Source: Roseovarius sp. (GTDB lineage: Bacteria; Pseudomonadota; Alphaproteobacteria; Rhodobacterales; Rhodobacteraceae). Taken from it: a stretch of DNA of 64,000 nt. A model generated the notes under the pieces. The model was not told the origin of the DNA and made no database searches. It was given only the letters and a program-made list of their open reading frames with translations. Every line of letters begins with the position of its first letter. The first letter of the stretch is position 1. The stretch is from positions 62,001 through 126,000 of the forward strand of contig NZ_JAUCYU010000005.1 of the NCBI RefSeq assembly GCF_030373445.1. The letters are read 5' to 3'. Positions 44,733 to 52,879 of this stretch are shown in pieces. The translations under genes and the position numbers were made by a program.

Positions 44733-45134
44733 TTACTGGTGTATGATGTCGGGTTTGAGGGTGTGCAGGATATCGGCGACCTCGGCGCGGGTCGCGCCGT
44801 CGTAGCCGAGCGCCTGCATGGTGCCGAGGATGTCGCCCGCGGCGGCCTCGTATTCCGGCGGGGCGATATCCATGCCGCGATGGGCCTCGGCCATGGAGCG
44901 GCCCCGGTAGGCGTCGGGGCCGCCGGTGCCCCTGGCGAAGAAGTCGCAGGTGTGCCGCTTGATCTCCTCGACCCGGGCGGGCCGGCTTTCGTAGGGGGTG
45001 AAGCGCGCGCGGATCGCGGGGTTTTCCATATGCGCCGCGATGGCGCCGTCGACGATGCGCCGTATGCCGGGCGCGCCGCCCAGGCGTTCGTAGAGGGTGA
45101 CGGTGCTGATCTCTTCGGTGATGGATGGGGTCAT
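44733..45134 (-). CDS. Group I truncated hemoglobin
   Basis: A 133-residue 2-on-2 globin. It has the trHb start LYERLGGAPGIRRIVD, the FARGTGGPDAYRGRSM stretch and the proximal histidine in EAHRGM. Truncated hemoglobins bind O2 and NO and often act in NO detoxification or peroxidase-like reactions. No FNR-like reductase is encoded nearby. It lies in one series with a tautomerase and cupin under the HxlR-type regulator. Confidence 0.9.
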   Translation of the reverse strand: MTPSITEEISTVTLYERLGGAPGIRRIVDGAIAAHMENPAIRARFTPYESRPARVEEIKRHTCDFFARGTGGPDAYRGRSMAEAHRGMDIAPPEYEAAAGDILGTMQALGYDGATRAEVADILHTLKPDIIHQ

Positions 45135-45174
45135 GGCTCCTCCTGTCTGGTGCGGGGTGGCGGATCGTGCCGGG

Positions 45175-45396
45175 TCAGGCCGGCGTGGCGCGGGTGGCCC
45201 GGACGTCGGCGGCGGTCATCGGGGTGCCGCCGATGGCCCATGCGCCGCTGGCGATCTCCTGGACGCGCACCCAGGTGACGCTGCGCAGGGCCTCGCCCTC
45301 GATGCGGACCATGGCCTCGGTCACCTCGGCGATCATCTGTTGTTTCTGGCTGTCATCGAAGACGCCTTCGATCAGTTGGATGTCTACCAGTGGCAT
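45175..45396 (-). CDS. 4-oxalocrotonate tautomerase family protein
   Basis: A 73-residue tautomerase. After Met removal the N-terminal Pro (MPLVDIQLIEG) is the catalytic base, and the VTWVRVQEI strand holds the usual Arg. Family members isomerise unsaturated keto acids from aromatic or quinone degradation. The ATG at 45396 is chosen because a longer frame (from 45435) would bury the catalytic proline. First gene of the series. Confidence 0.9.
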   Translation of the reverse strand: MPLVDIQLIEGVFDDSQKQQMIAEVTEAMVRIEGEALRSVTWVRVQEIASGAWAIGGTPMTAADVRATRATPA

Positions 45397-45483
45397 GTGC
45401 GTGATTCCCTTTTCGCTGTCCGGTTTCGGTGGCACCGGGGTTTCCCGGCGTGGGGACAGGCTGCCATCCGGGCCCGCCGCGGC

Positions 45484-45526
45484 GCCAGTTCACGGAGTGT
45501 ACCGGGCCGATACAGGTTCTGAACTG
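45484..45526. promoter_or_regulatory. 43-bp bipartite dyad, probable HxlR operator
   Basis: CCAGTTC-N6-TGTA-N9-TACA-N6-GAACTGG. The inner and outer inverted repeats share the same centre (45505). It sits between the divergent tautomerase (45396) and hxlR (45582) starts, the expected place for an operator serving both. Confidence 0.65.
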
Positions 45527-45581
45527 GCCGGGGCGGGGGGTGGTATGGCAGGCTGGGTGACGCTAGGGAAAGGAGGCTAGG

Positions 45582-46280
45582 ATGACGAATGCGAGCTACA
45601 GGCAGTTCTGCCCGGTCGCGATGGCGGCCGAGGTTCTGTGCACGCGGTGGACGGTGGTGCTGCTGCGCGAGCTGGTGGCCGGGTCGACCCGGTTCAACGA
45701 GCTGCGGCGGGGCGTGCCGCGGATGTCGCCGGGGTTGCTGTCGAAGCGGCTGCGGGAGCTGGAGGCGGCGGGGATCGTCGCGCGCGAGCCGGTGCCGGGG
45801 TCGAAGGAGATCGAGGCCTACCGGCTGACCCAGGCGGGCCGCGATTTGCAGCCGGTGGTGGAGGCGATCGGCATGTGGGGCCAGAAATGGGTGGAGACCG
45901 AGCCCTCGCTGGAGAATCTCGATGCGGAGCTGCTGATGTGGGACATGCGGCGGAACCTGAACACCGAGCCGGTGCCCCGGGAGCGGACGGTGATCGAGTT
46001 CATCTATCCCGAGCTGCCGGAGGCGGAGCGGACATGGTGGCTGATCGTCGAGCCGGACCGGAGCGTCGACCTGTGCCATGTCGACCCGGGCTTCGACGTC
46101 GATCTCTACGTGACGGTGGACCTGCGGACGATGACGGAGATCTGGATGGGGCTGCGGAGCGTGTCCGACGCGGCGGAGCGCGGCGCGCTGGTGCCGGTGG
46201 GGCCGCGGCGGCTGGCGGCGACGATGCAGGCCTGGCTGGGGCTCAGCCCGTTTGCGCGGCAGGAGAAGCTGGCGGGGTGA
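45582..46280 (+). CDS. HxlR-family regulator with C-terminal SCP2-like domain
   Basis: A 232-residue regulator. The winged HTH (residues 8-100; FCPVAMAAEVLCTRWTVVLL; GLLSKRLRELEAAGIV) is of the HxlR/DUF24 type. The C-terminal 110 residues have the SCP2 sterol-carrier-like pattern seen fused to some HxlR proteins. Two cysteines (near residues 10 and 20) sit where some HxlR members (YodB, HypR) sense quinones or disulfide stress. Divergent from tautomerase, globin and cupin genes, which are its probable targets. Confidence 0.87.
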   Translation: MTNASYRQFCPVAMAAEVLCTRWTVVLLRELVAGSTRFNELRRGVPRMSPGLLSKRLRELEAAGIVAREPVPGSKEIEAYRLTQAGRDLQPVVEAIGMWGQKWVETEPSLENLDAELLMWDMRRNLNTEPVPRERTVIEFIYPELPEAERTWWLIVEPDRSVDLCHVDPGFDVDLYVTVDLRTMTEIWMGLRSVSDAAERGALVPVGPRRLAATMQAWLGLSPFARQEKLAG

Positions 46281-46339
46281 GGGCCTCGAAATCTCGTGAG
46301 GAGACCGTGGCTGGCGCCTGTGTTACCGGCTGGCGGGGG

Positions 46340-46383
46340 CGGAAAATCGGAATTTTCCGTGCCGTTTTCTTCGAAGAAAACGG
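46340..46383. repeat. Two adjacent short palindromes
   Basis: CGGAAAAT-CGGA-ATTTTCCG (46340-46359) and CCGTTTTCTT-CG-AAGAAAACGG (46362-46383). They lie in the 351-base gap 46281-46631 between convergent genes; no gene is seen in this gap. Confidence 0.9.
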
Positions 46384-46495
46384 GGCTCGCGGGTGGGGGC
46401 GAGAGGGCGGTTGTTATCGGTGCGTGGGATGCCTGAGCCGGACGAACCGGGTGAAGGTCTGCCGAGGCGGGGTTGCGTGGCGGGGGGCGCGAGAG

Positions 46496-46559
46496 AAGAG
46501 ATTTCTTGCCTCCGGCGGGGATATTTGGGGCCAGAAGAAGTCGGTGGAGGTTGGGGGCC
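46496..46559 (+). repeat. Dispersed repeat, 64 bases nearly identical to 44128-44191
   Basis: The two copies differ by one base (A at 44138, T at 46506). The identity extends past the core CCAGAAGAAG into TCGGTGGAGGTTGGGGGCC, so these two are a recent duplication. Confidence 0.93.
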
Positions 46560-46570
46560 TGCCACGAAAA

Positions 46571-46598
46571 GGCCCCGGCGGATCGCGCCGCCGGGGCC
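46571..46598 (-). terminator. Terminator of the solute-binding protein gene
   Basis: GGCCCCGGCGG and CCGCCGGGGCC with a 6-base loop; on the minus strand TTTT follows. Confidence 0.88.
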
Positions 46599-46631
46599 GG
46601 TATTGTCATGCGGCGATGGCCGCGCGGGGGC

Positions 46632-48194
46632 TTACGAGTTGAGCCACCAGCGCTCCATCCAGCGCTCGCCGTCCATGTCCCAGTTCGAGGCCATCTGTTC
46701 GGAATGGCCCACGTTGTCGCCGGTGGCGAAGACGTAGTTGGCGAACATCGGGATGATGACGCCGCCCTGGTTGGCGACGATGTCCTGCATCTCGAAATAC
46801 ATCTCGCTGCGTTTGGCCTCGTCGAGCTCGGCGCGGGCGGTCTTCATCAGCTCCTCGAAGCGGTCGTTGCACCAGAAGCTGTCGTTCCAGGCCGCGCCGC
46901 ACTGGTAGGCGGTCGCGAACATCTGGTCCTCGACCGGGCGGCCGCCCCAGTAGACGGCGGAGAAGGGTTTCTTCATCCAGACGTCGGACCAGTAGCCGTC
47001 CTTGGGTTCGCGCACGACCTTGAGGTCGATGCCCGCCTCGGAGGCGGAGTTCTGGAACAGCGTGGCGGCGTCGACCGCGCCGGGGAAGGCGGCGTCGGAG
47101 GCCGAGAGGCTGACCGAGACGCTGTCCATCCCGGCTTCCTTGAGGTGCCACTTGGCCTTGTCGGGGTCGAACTCCTTCTGCTCCATCTCGGAGTTGAAGA
47201 AGCGCTGGCCCTGGCCGATCGGGTGGTCGTTGCCGACCGAGCCGTAGCCGAACAGGATCTTGTCGACCAGTTCCTGGCGGTTGATGCCGTATTTCAGGGC
47301 CTGGCGGACATTGTTGTCGGTGAACGGATCGGCGCGGGTGTCCATGGCGAAGGTGTAGTGCTGGGTGCCGGCGATCGACTGGATGTTGACGCCGGGCTTG
47401 CGGCCCAGCAGGCCGGCCGCCTTGAGGTCGACCTTGTCGATGGCGTGCACGTCGCCCGAGACGAGCGAGGTGGTGCGGGCGTTGGGGTCGACCACGGCGA
47501 GCATCTCGCAGGTGTCGACGAAGGCCACGTCATCGCGCCAGTGGTTCTCGTTCCGCTCGAAGGAGGAGGAGACGCCGGCGTTGAAGGCGGTCAGCTTGTA
47601 GCTGCCGCAGCCGTTGCCCGACTGCCAGTCGATGCTGTCGCCGTCGGCGGGGCAGATCACCAGGTGGTAATCGCTGAGGATGAAGGGGAAGTCGGCATTG
47701 CCGCCGTCGAGGGTGAAGACGACCGTGTCGTCCCCTTCGGTGGTGATGTCGGTGATCGGCGCCACGATCGGGCCGGCGGCGGAGGTCGAGTTCTCGCCGC
47801 GGTGGAAGTTGATCGAGTTCACGACGTCCTGCACTTCCAGCGCCTTGCCGTCATGGAAGGTCACGCCCTTGCGGATCTTGAACCGCCACTCGGAGGCGTC
47901 GTCGGAGGCTTCCCAGCTTTCGGCCAGTTCCGGGATCAGCGCGCCGTCGGTCGCGACCTCGGTCAGGCGGCCGTGGATGGCGAAGCCGAGGGCCAGCATG
48001 TAGCCGTTGTCCCACTGGCCGGGGTTGAGCGTGTCGGTGGTGTTGCCGTGGCCCTTGGCCACGCGCAGGTTGCCGCCGCGCTTGGGTGTCTGGGCGAAGG
48101 CGCCGCCCAGCGGCAGGCTGGAGGCCGCCGCGGCCGCGACGGTGGTTTTAAGAAATCCGCGGCGGTCGAGAAGGCCGCCCTTGATAAGTGCCAT
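46632..48194 (-). CDS. ABC transporter solute-binding protein, DppA/OppA family, Tat-exported
   Basis: Periplasmic solute-binding protein of 520 residues (SBP_bac_5 family). A twin-arginine signal is present (LDRRGFLKTTVAAAAASSLP). The family start LRVAKGHGNTTDTLNPGQ and the FKIRKGVTFHDGKALEVQDV segment are intact. Family members carry peptides, nickel or opine-like compounds. No permease or ATPase gene is adjacent, so it is an orphan here. It is divergent from betI; a role in osmolyte or choline-compound uptake is possible but unproven. Confidence 0.9.
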   Translation of the reverse strand: MALIKGGLLDRRGFLKTTVAAAAASSLPLGGAFAQTPKRGGNLRVAKGHGNTTDTLNPGQWDNGYMLALGFAIHGRLTEVATDGALIPELAESWEASDDASEWRFKIRKGVTFHDGKALEVQDVVNSINFHRGENSTSAAGPIVAPITDITTEGDDTVVFTLDGGNADFPFILSDYHLVICPADGDSIDWQSGNGCGSYKLTAFNAGVSSSFERNENHWRDDVAFVDTCEMLAVVDPNARTTSLVSGDVHAIDKVDLKAAGLLGRKPGVNIQSIAGTQHYTFAMDTRADPFTDNNVRQALKYGINRQELVDKILFGYGSVGNDHPIGQGQRFFNSEMEQKEFDPDKAKWHLKEAGMDSVSVSLSASDAAFPGAVDAATLFQNSASEAGIDLKVVREPKDGYWSDVWMKKPFSAVYWGGRPVEDQMFATAYQCGAAWNDSFWCNDRFEELMKTARAELDEAKRSEMYFEMQDIVANQGGVIIPMFANYVFATGDNVGHSEQMASNWDMDGERWMERWWLNS

Positions 48195-48498
48195 GTCGGT
48201 GTCTCCCTGTTGGTTGGTCACTTGCAATATACCGGCCGCGCCGGGTTTCGGCGACGGCGCGTACTGTCCCCTGTTGCCGGACTGACGGTGCGCTTCTTGC
48301 CACGTCTGGCGGATGGTTTCGACCATTTTTTCCCCGCACGCCGTGACGTTAGTATGACAACTTCCCGTGCTGCAATCGAAATTTGCGGTCGGGCGAAGGT
48401 GCCGAAGTGCCGGATCGTCCCCCGTTTTTTATTGATTGACGAGTCAATTAAACACGTTTACCCCGGGTGACGCAACAGGTATTTGCGAGGCCCGCGCC
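48195..48498. other. 304-base divergent promoter region
   Basis: Lies between the solute-binding protein start and betI. The part 48320-48470 is AT-richer and contains a T-run and the BetI-like dyad at 48432. No gene was recognised. Confidence 0.7.
48432..48451. promoter_or_regulatory. Probable BetI operator
   Basis: TTGATTGAC-GA-GTCAATTAA with a perfect ATTGAC/GTCAAT core (48435-48448), 48 bases before the betI start. It resembles the ATTGAA/TTCAAT-type dyad bound by BetI in other bacteria. Confidence 0.65.
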
Positions 48499-49089
48499 AT
48501 GCCCAAGGTCGGAATGGAACCGATACGCCGCTCGGCCCTGGTCGAGGCGACGATCCACGAGATCGGCGAGCGCGGGACGCTCGATGTCACGGTCAGCCAG
48601 ATCGCCAAGCGGGCGGGGATGTCGAGCGCGCTGGCGCATCACTATTTCGGCTCGAAGGAGCAGATCTTCGCCGCCGCGATGCGCCATATCCTGTCGCTTT
48701 ACGGCGCCGAGGTGCGCGGCGCGCTGGTGATGGCGAAGACCCCGCGGCAGCGGATCGAGGCCATCGTGCGGGCCAGCTTCTCGCCCCGGCAGTTCCGTCA
48801 GGAGACGGTCTCGGCCTGGCTCAATTTCTACGTCCAGGCGCAGAAATCGGACGAGGCGAACCGGCTTCTCAACATCTACCAGCGGCGGCTGCGGTCGAAC
48901 CTGCATTACGCGGTGCGGCAGGTGGCCGGGCCCGAGGGGCGGGTGCTGACGAGGGGTCTGGCGGCGATGATCGACGGGCTTTACATCCGCCAGGCGCTGC
49001 GCGCCGATCCGCTGTCCGCCGAGGCGGCGATCGACGTGATGATGCACTATCTTGACACTTTTCTCGAAGAGGGACCCACCACCAAATGA
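48499..49089 (+). CDS. betI: TetR-family repressor BetI
   Basis: Choline-responsive repressor of the bet genes, 196 residues, the usual length. The start MPKVGMEPIRRSALVEATI matches BetI, with the TetR HTH at 25-60 (VSQIAKRAGMSSALAHHYF). An ATG at 48436 extends the frame but lies inside the operator and is rejected. It overlaps betC by ATGA. Choline probably relieves repression, as in E. coli and Sinorhizobium. Confidence 0.95.
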   Translation: MPKVGMEPIRRSALVEATIHEIGERGTLDVTVSQIAKRAGMSSALAHHYFGSKEQIFAAAMRHILSLYGAEVRGALVMAKTPRQRIEAIVRASFSPRQFRQETVSAWLNFYVQAQKSDEANRLLNIYQRRLRSNLHYAVRQVAGPEGRVLTRGLAAMIDGLYIRQALRADPLSAEAAIDVMMHYLDTFLEEGPTTK

Positions 49090-50600
49090 GCAAGCCAAAC
49101 ATCCTGATCTTCATGGTCGACCAGCTCAACGGCACGCTCTTTCCCGATGGCCCGGCGGAGTGGCTGCACGCGCCGAACCTGAAGAAACTGGCCGCGCGGT
49201 CGACGCGGTTCCGCAACGCCTACACGGCGAGCCCGCTCTGCGCCCCCGGACGGGCGAGCTTCATGTCCGGGCTGCTGCCGTTTCACAGCCGGGTCTATGA
49301 CAACGCCGCCGAGTTCGCGGCGGATATTCCGACCTATGCCCACCACCTGCGCCGGGCGGGGTACCAGACCTGCCTGTCCGGCAAGATGCATTTCGTGGGC
49401 CCCGACCAGCTGCACGGGTTCGAGGAGCGGCTGACGACGGATATCTACCCCGCCGATTTCGGCTGGACGCCGGATTACCGCAAGCCGGGCGAGCGGATCG
49501 ACTGGTGGTATCACAACCTCGGGTCGGTCACGGGCTCGGGCGTGGCCGAGATTTCCAACCAGATGGAGTATGACGACGAGGTCGCCTATAACGCCACGCG
49601 GAAGGTTTACGACCTTGGCCGGGGGCATGACGAGCGGCCCTGGTGCCTGACCGTCAGTTTCACGCACCCGCATGACCCTTACGTGGCGCGGAAGAAATAC
49701 TGGGATCTTTACGAGGATTGCGAGCACCTGCTGCCCGAGGTGCCGGCGTTTCCCTACGAGGAGCATGACAACCATTCGAAGCGCATCTTCGATGCCAATG
49801 ACTGGCGGTCGTTCAACATCACCGAGGAAGACATCAAGCGCTCACGCCGGGCGTATTTCGCCAACATCTCCTATCTCGACGACAAGATCGGCGAGGTGAT
49901 GGAGGCGCTGGAGGGGACGCGGCAGGTGGATGACACGATCATCCTGTTCGTCAGCGACCACGGCGACATGCTGGGCGAGCGGGGGCTGTGGTTCAAGATG
50001 AGCTTCTACGAGGGCTCGTCCCGCGTGCCGCTGATGATCTCGGCGCCGTCGATGGAGCCGGGGCTGGTGACCGAGGCGGTCAGCACGATCGATGTCTGCC
50101 CGACGCTGTGCGAGCTGGCGGGCGTGTCGATGGACGAGATCGCGCCATGGGTCGAGGGGCAGAGCCTCGAGCCGCAGGGGCGGGGTGTGACACGTGAGAA
50201 CCCGGTGGCGATGGAATATGCCGCCGAGGCATCTTACGCGCCGCTGGTCAGCCTGCGGCAGGGGAAGTGGAAGTTCATCCGCTGCTCGCTCGACCCCGAC
50301 CAGTTGTTCGACCTCGAAGAGGACCCGCACGAGCTGACCAACCTGGCGGATGATCCGGCCCATGCCGAGACGCTGAAATACTTTGCCGAGAAGGCCGAGG
50401 CGCGCTGGGACATGGAGCTGTTCGATGCGCAGGTGCGGCAGAGCCAGGCGAGGCGCTGGGTGGTCTACGAGGCGCTGCGCCAGGGCGGGTATTACCCGTG
50501 GGATTACCAGCCGCTGATGAAGGCCAGCGAGCGGTACATGCGCAACCACATGGACCTGAACGTGGTGGAGGAAAACCAGCGCTACCCGAGAGGCGAGTAG
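49086..50600 (+). CDS. betC: Choline-sulfatase
   Basis: Hydrolyses choline-O-sulfate to choline and sulfate, 504 residues. The sulfatase active-site motif is LCAPGRASF (CxPxR, Cys converted to formylglycine). Metal ligands are in MVDQLNG and VSDHGDMLGERG. The C-terminal extension ending MRNHMDLNVVEENQRYPRGE matches BetC proteins. It lets the cell use choline sulfate, abundant in marine settings, as both choline and sulfur source. Coupled to betI by ATGA. Confidence 0.95.
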   Translation: MSKPNILIFMVDQLNGTLFPDGPAEWLHAPNLKKLAARSTRFRNAYTASPLCAPGRASFMSGLLPFHSRVYDNAAEFAADIPTYAHHLRRAGYQTCLSGKMHFVGPDQLHGFEERLTTDIYPADFGWTPDYRKPGERIDWWYHNLGSVTGSGVAEISNQMEYDDEVAYNATRKVYDLGRGHDERPWCLTVSFTHPHDPYVARKKYWDLYEDCEHLLPEVPAFPYEEHDNHSKRIFDANDWRSFNITEEDIKRSRRAYFANISYLDDKIGEVMEALEGTRQVDDTIILFVSDHGDMLGERGLWFKMSFYEGSSRVPLMISAPSMEPGLVTEAVSTIDVCPTLCELAGVSMDEIAPWVEGQSLEPQGRGVTRENPVAMEYAAEASYAPLVSLRQGKWKFIRCSLDPDQLFDLEEDPHELTNLADDPAHAETLKYFAEKAEARWDMELFDAQVRQSQARRWVVYEALRQGGYYPWDYQPLMKASERYMRNHMDLNVVEENQRYPRGE

Positions 50601-50611
50601 GCGACAGGGCG

Positions 50612-50632
50612 CCGGGCGGGCGAGCCGCCCGG
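50612..50632 (+). other. Hairpin between betC and betT
   Basis: CCGGGCGG-GCGAG-CCGCCCGG, without a T-run, 11 bases after the betC stop. It is probably an mRNA stability or processing element rather than a full terminator. Confidence 0.55.
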
Positions 50633-50713
50633 GGCCAGGGACGACGAGGGACCGCCGCGGCGAAGATGGCAAAAAGCCACGCGCCGCCGGCACCGCAACA
50701 GTGAGGAAACGCT

Positions 50714-52348
50714 ATGCAAGATCAAGTCGACGAATCCCGCCTGAAGATAGGCACGTCCGGCATCTTCCGCGACGTGAACCCGCCGATGGCGACATTGTCG
50801 AAGCTCCTGATCCTCGGCTTCGTGCTGATCGGGGTGTTCGCGCCGGAGGCGATGGGCAATTTCTTTTCCAACGTGCAGACGTGGATCAACGCCAACCTGA
50901 ACTGGTATTACATCCTGTCGATCGCGATCTTCATCGCCTTCGTGATCGGGCTGATCTTCTCGCGCTTCGGGTCGATCCGGCTGGGCAAGGACGAGGACCG
51001 GCCGGAATTCACCACGTTTGCGTGGTTCTCGATGCTGTTCGGGGCCGGCATGGGGATCGGCCTGCTGTTCTGGTCGGTGGCCGAGCCGATGTACCACGTG
51101 CAGAACGCGCCCTTCCTCGAGGAGGGGACCGCCAACTCGATGGAGGGGGCGGTGACGGCGATGCAGGTGACGTTCCTGCACTGGGGGCTGCACGGCTGGG
51201 CGGTCTACGTGATCGTCGGCATGGCGCTGGCCTATTTCGCCTATCGCAAGGGGCTGCCGCTGACGATCCGCGCCTCGCTGTATCCGATCCTGGGCGACCG
51301 GATCTATGGCGCGTGGGGCCACACGGCGGACCTGTTGGCGATCTTCGGCACTGTCTTCGGGGTGGCGACGACGCTGGGGCTGGGGGCCGGGCAGATCCAG
51401 GCCGGGCTGAACCACCTGTTCGGCGTGCCGATGGACCCGTGGATCAAGTACCTGCTGATCATGGTGATCTCGGCCATCGCGACGCTGTCGGCGGTGTCGG
51501 GCGTGGGGCGCGGCATCAAGATCCTGTCGGAGACGAACATGTGGCTGTCGATCTTCCTGATCGTGGTCTTCATCATCGTCGGACCGACCGTGTTCCTGCT
51601 GGGCTTCTTCATCACCAACGTGGGCGAGTACATCGTCAACGTGATCCCGATGGGCCTGTGGGTGAACCCCGACCCGGAAAGCGGCTGGCAGGGCGCGTGG
51701 ACGGTGTTCTACTGGGGTTGGTGGATCGCGTGGGCGCCCTTCGTGGGCATGTTCATCGCCCGCGTGTCGCGCGGCCGGACGATCCGGGAATTCGCGGTGG
51801 GCGTGCTGATCGTGCCGACGCTGATCACTTTCTTCTGGATGGCGATCTTCGGAGGCACCGCGCTGCACCAGGAATTCGTGCAGGATGGCGGCATCATCGC
51901 CGCGGTGAACGAGGATATCGCGCGGCCGCTGTTCCTGATCATGGACAATTTCGGGCTGGGCATCTTCGGGAGCTTCCTGAGCTTCGTCGCGCTGATTCTG
52001 ATCATCACCTATTTCGTGACCTCGTCGGACAGCGGCACGCTGGTGGTGACGACGCTCATTTCGATGGGCAAGGAAGAGCCGCCGGTGACCTACCGCGTCT
52101 TCTGGGGCTTCGGTGAGGGCGCGGTGGCGGCTGTGCTGCTGGCCTCCGGCGGGCTGGGGGCGCTTCAGACGGCGTCACTGGCGGCGGGGCTGCCGTTCTC
52201 GATCATCATGTTCATCATGATGTGGGGGCTCATTCGCGCGCTGAAGGACGAGCCGCTGGTGCAGCGCCCGCTGCGGGATGCGGCCACGCCCGAGCCCGAG
52301 GGCGGACGCCCGAAGCCGGGCCCCGAGGGGATCGCGCCGGCCGAGTGA
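50714..52348 (+). CDS. betT: BCCT-family choline/betaine transporter
   Basis: Secondary transporter of 544 residues with twelve helices. The glycine-rich helix MLFGAGMGIGLLFWSVAEPM and the signature WGWWIAWAPFVGMF followed by ARVSRGRTIRE are intact. Its place between betC and betB suggests choline (or choline sulfate) as substrate, but glycine betaine or carnitine cannot be excluded. The C-terminal tail is short (about 35 residues), so the long osmosensing tail of E. coli BetT is absent. Start at 50714 after a GAGG site. Confidence 0.9.
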   Translation: MQDQVDESRLKIGTSGIFRDVNPPMATLSKLLILGFVLIGVFAPEAMGNFFSNVQTWINANLNWYYILSIAIFIAFVIGLIFSRFGSIRLGKDEDRPEFTTFAWFSMLFGAGMGIGLLFWSVAEPMYHVQNAPFLEEGTANSMEGAVTAMQVTFLHWGLHGWAVYVIVGMALAYFAYRKGLPLTIRASLYPILGDRIYGAWGHTADLLAIFGTVFGVATTLGLGAGQIQAGLNHLFGVPMDPWIKYLLIMVISAIATLSAVSGVGRGIKILSETNMWLSIFLIVVFIIVGPTVFLLGFFITNVGEYIVNVIPMGLWVNPDPESGWQGAWTVFYWGWWIAWAPFVGMFIARVSRGRTIREFAVGVLIVPTLITFFWMAIFGGTALHQEFVQDGGIIAAVNEDIARPLFLIMDNFGLGIFGSFLSFVALILIITYFVTSSDSGTLVVTTLISMGKEEPPVTYRVFWGFGEGAVAAVLLASGGLGALQTASLAAGLPFSIIMFIMMWGLIRALKDEPLVQRPLRDAATPEPEGGRPKPGPEGIAPAE

Positions 52349-52367
52349 GCCGGGCATGAGACAGGCG

Positions 52368-52386
52368 GGGCCGCGTCGTGCGGCCC
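52368..52386 (+). other. Hairpin between betT and uspA
   Basis: GGGCCGC-GTCGT-GCGGCCC in the 67-base gap, with no T-run. Confidence 0.55.
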
Positions 52387-52415
52387 TGTCACGGCCTGAC
52401 AAGGAGGGACGGAAT

Positions 52416-52820
52416 ATGCATTCGCGAATACTGGTGCCGATCAAGCTGAAACACGCACCGCAATCTGACGAGCTGATGGCCAAGGCGGTGTCGATGGCCC
52501 GCGCCGGGGGCGCAGAGATCATCGCGCTGACCGTGGTGCCGGAGATCAGCGACAACCTGAAGGTGCTTCCCGAGGACAGCCTGCCCGATCTCGAGAAGTT
52601 CGTGGACGGGCAGGAGACGTCGGGCGTGACGATCAAGTCGGTGGTGCGCACCGGCCAGCCGCACCGGGCCATCCCGCGGGCGGCGGCGGAGTTCAAGTGC
52701 GACCTGATCGTGATGAACTCGCATAACCCGCGGATCCGCGATTACGTGATCGGCTCGACCGCCGGGCACGTGGTGATGCACGCGGAATGCGACGTGCTGG
52801 TGGTGCGGCAGAATACGTGA
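52416..52820 (+). CDS. Universal stress protein, UspA family
   Basis: A 134-residue Usp domain protein. The start [19 protein letters not shown] and the C-terminal ATP-binding signature [20 protein letters not shown] (G-2x-G-9x-type) are both present. ATP-binding Usp proteins often regulate nearby transporters; in Halomonas TeaD regulates an osmolyte transporter. Placement directly after betT supports a similar role here, which is inference. Confidence 0.9.
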   Translation: MHSRILVPIKLKHAPQSDELMAKAVSMARAGGAEIIALTVVPEISDNLKVLPEDSLPDLEKFVDGQETSGVTIKSVVRTGQPHRAIPRAAAEFKCDLIVMNSHNPRIRDYVIGSTAGHVVMHAECDVLVVRQNT

Positions 52821-52829
52821 GGCGCGTGT

Positions 52830-52853
52830 CCCCGGGCCGGTCAAGGCCCGGGG
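52830..52853 (+). other. Hairpin between uspA and betB
   Basis: CCCCGGGCC-GGTCAA-GGCCCGGGG starts 10 bases after the uspA stop; no T-run. Confidence 0.55.
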
Positions 52854-52879
52854 GCGGCGGAAAAAGGGCGACGACAGAC

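Noticed and set aside
44021..46631. Insertion sequence between the two near-identical 64-bp copies
   Set aside because: The interval holds ordinary genes on native codon use, with no transposase and no terminal inverted repeats.
48436..48498. Upstream ATG extending betI by 21 residues
   Set aside because: It lies inside the probable BetI operator, lacks a ribosome binding site and is not part of the family start.
50666..50704. 12-codon ORF MAKSHAPPAPQQ before betT
   Set aside because: No Shine-Dalgarno at proper distance and no known leader peptide of this type; cannot be supported.
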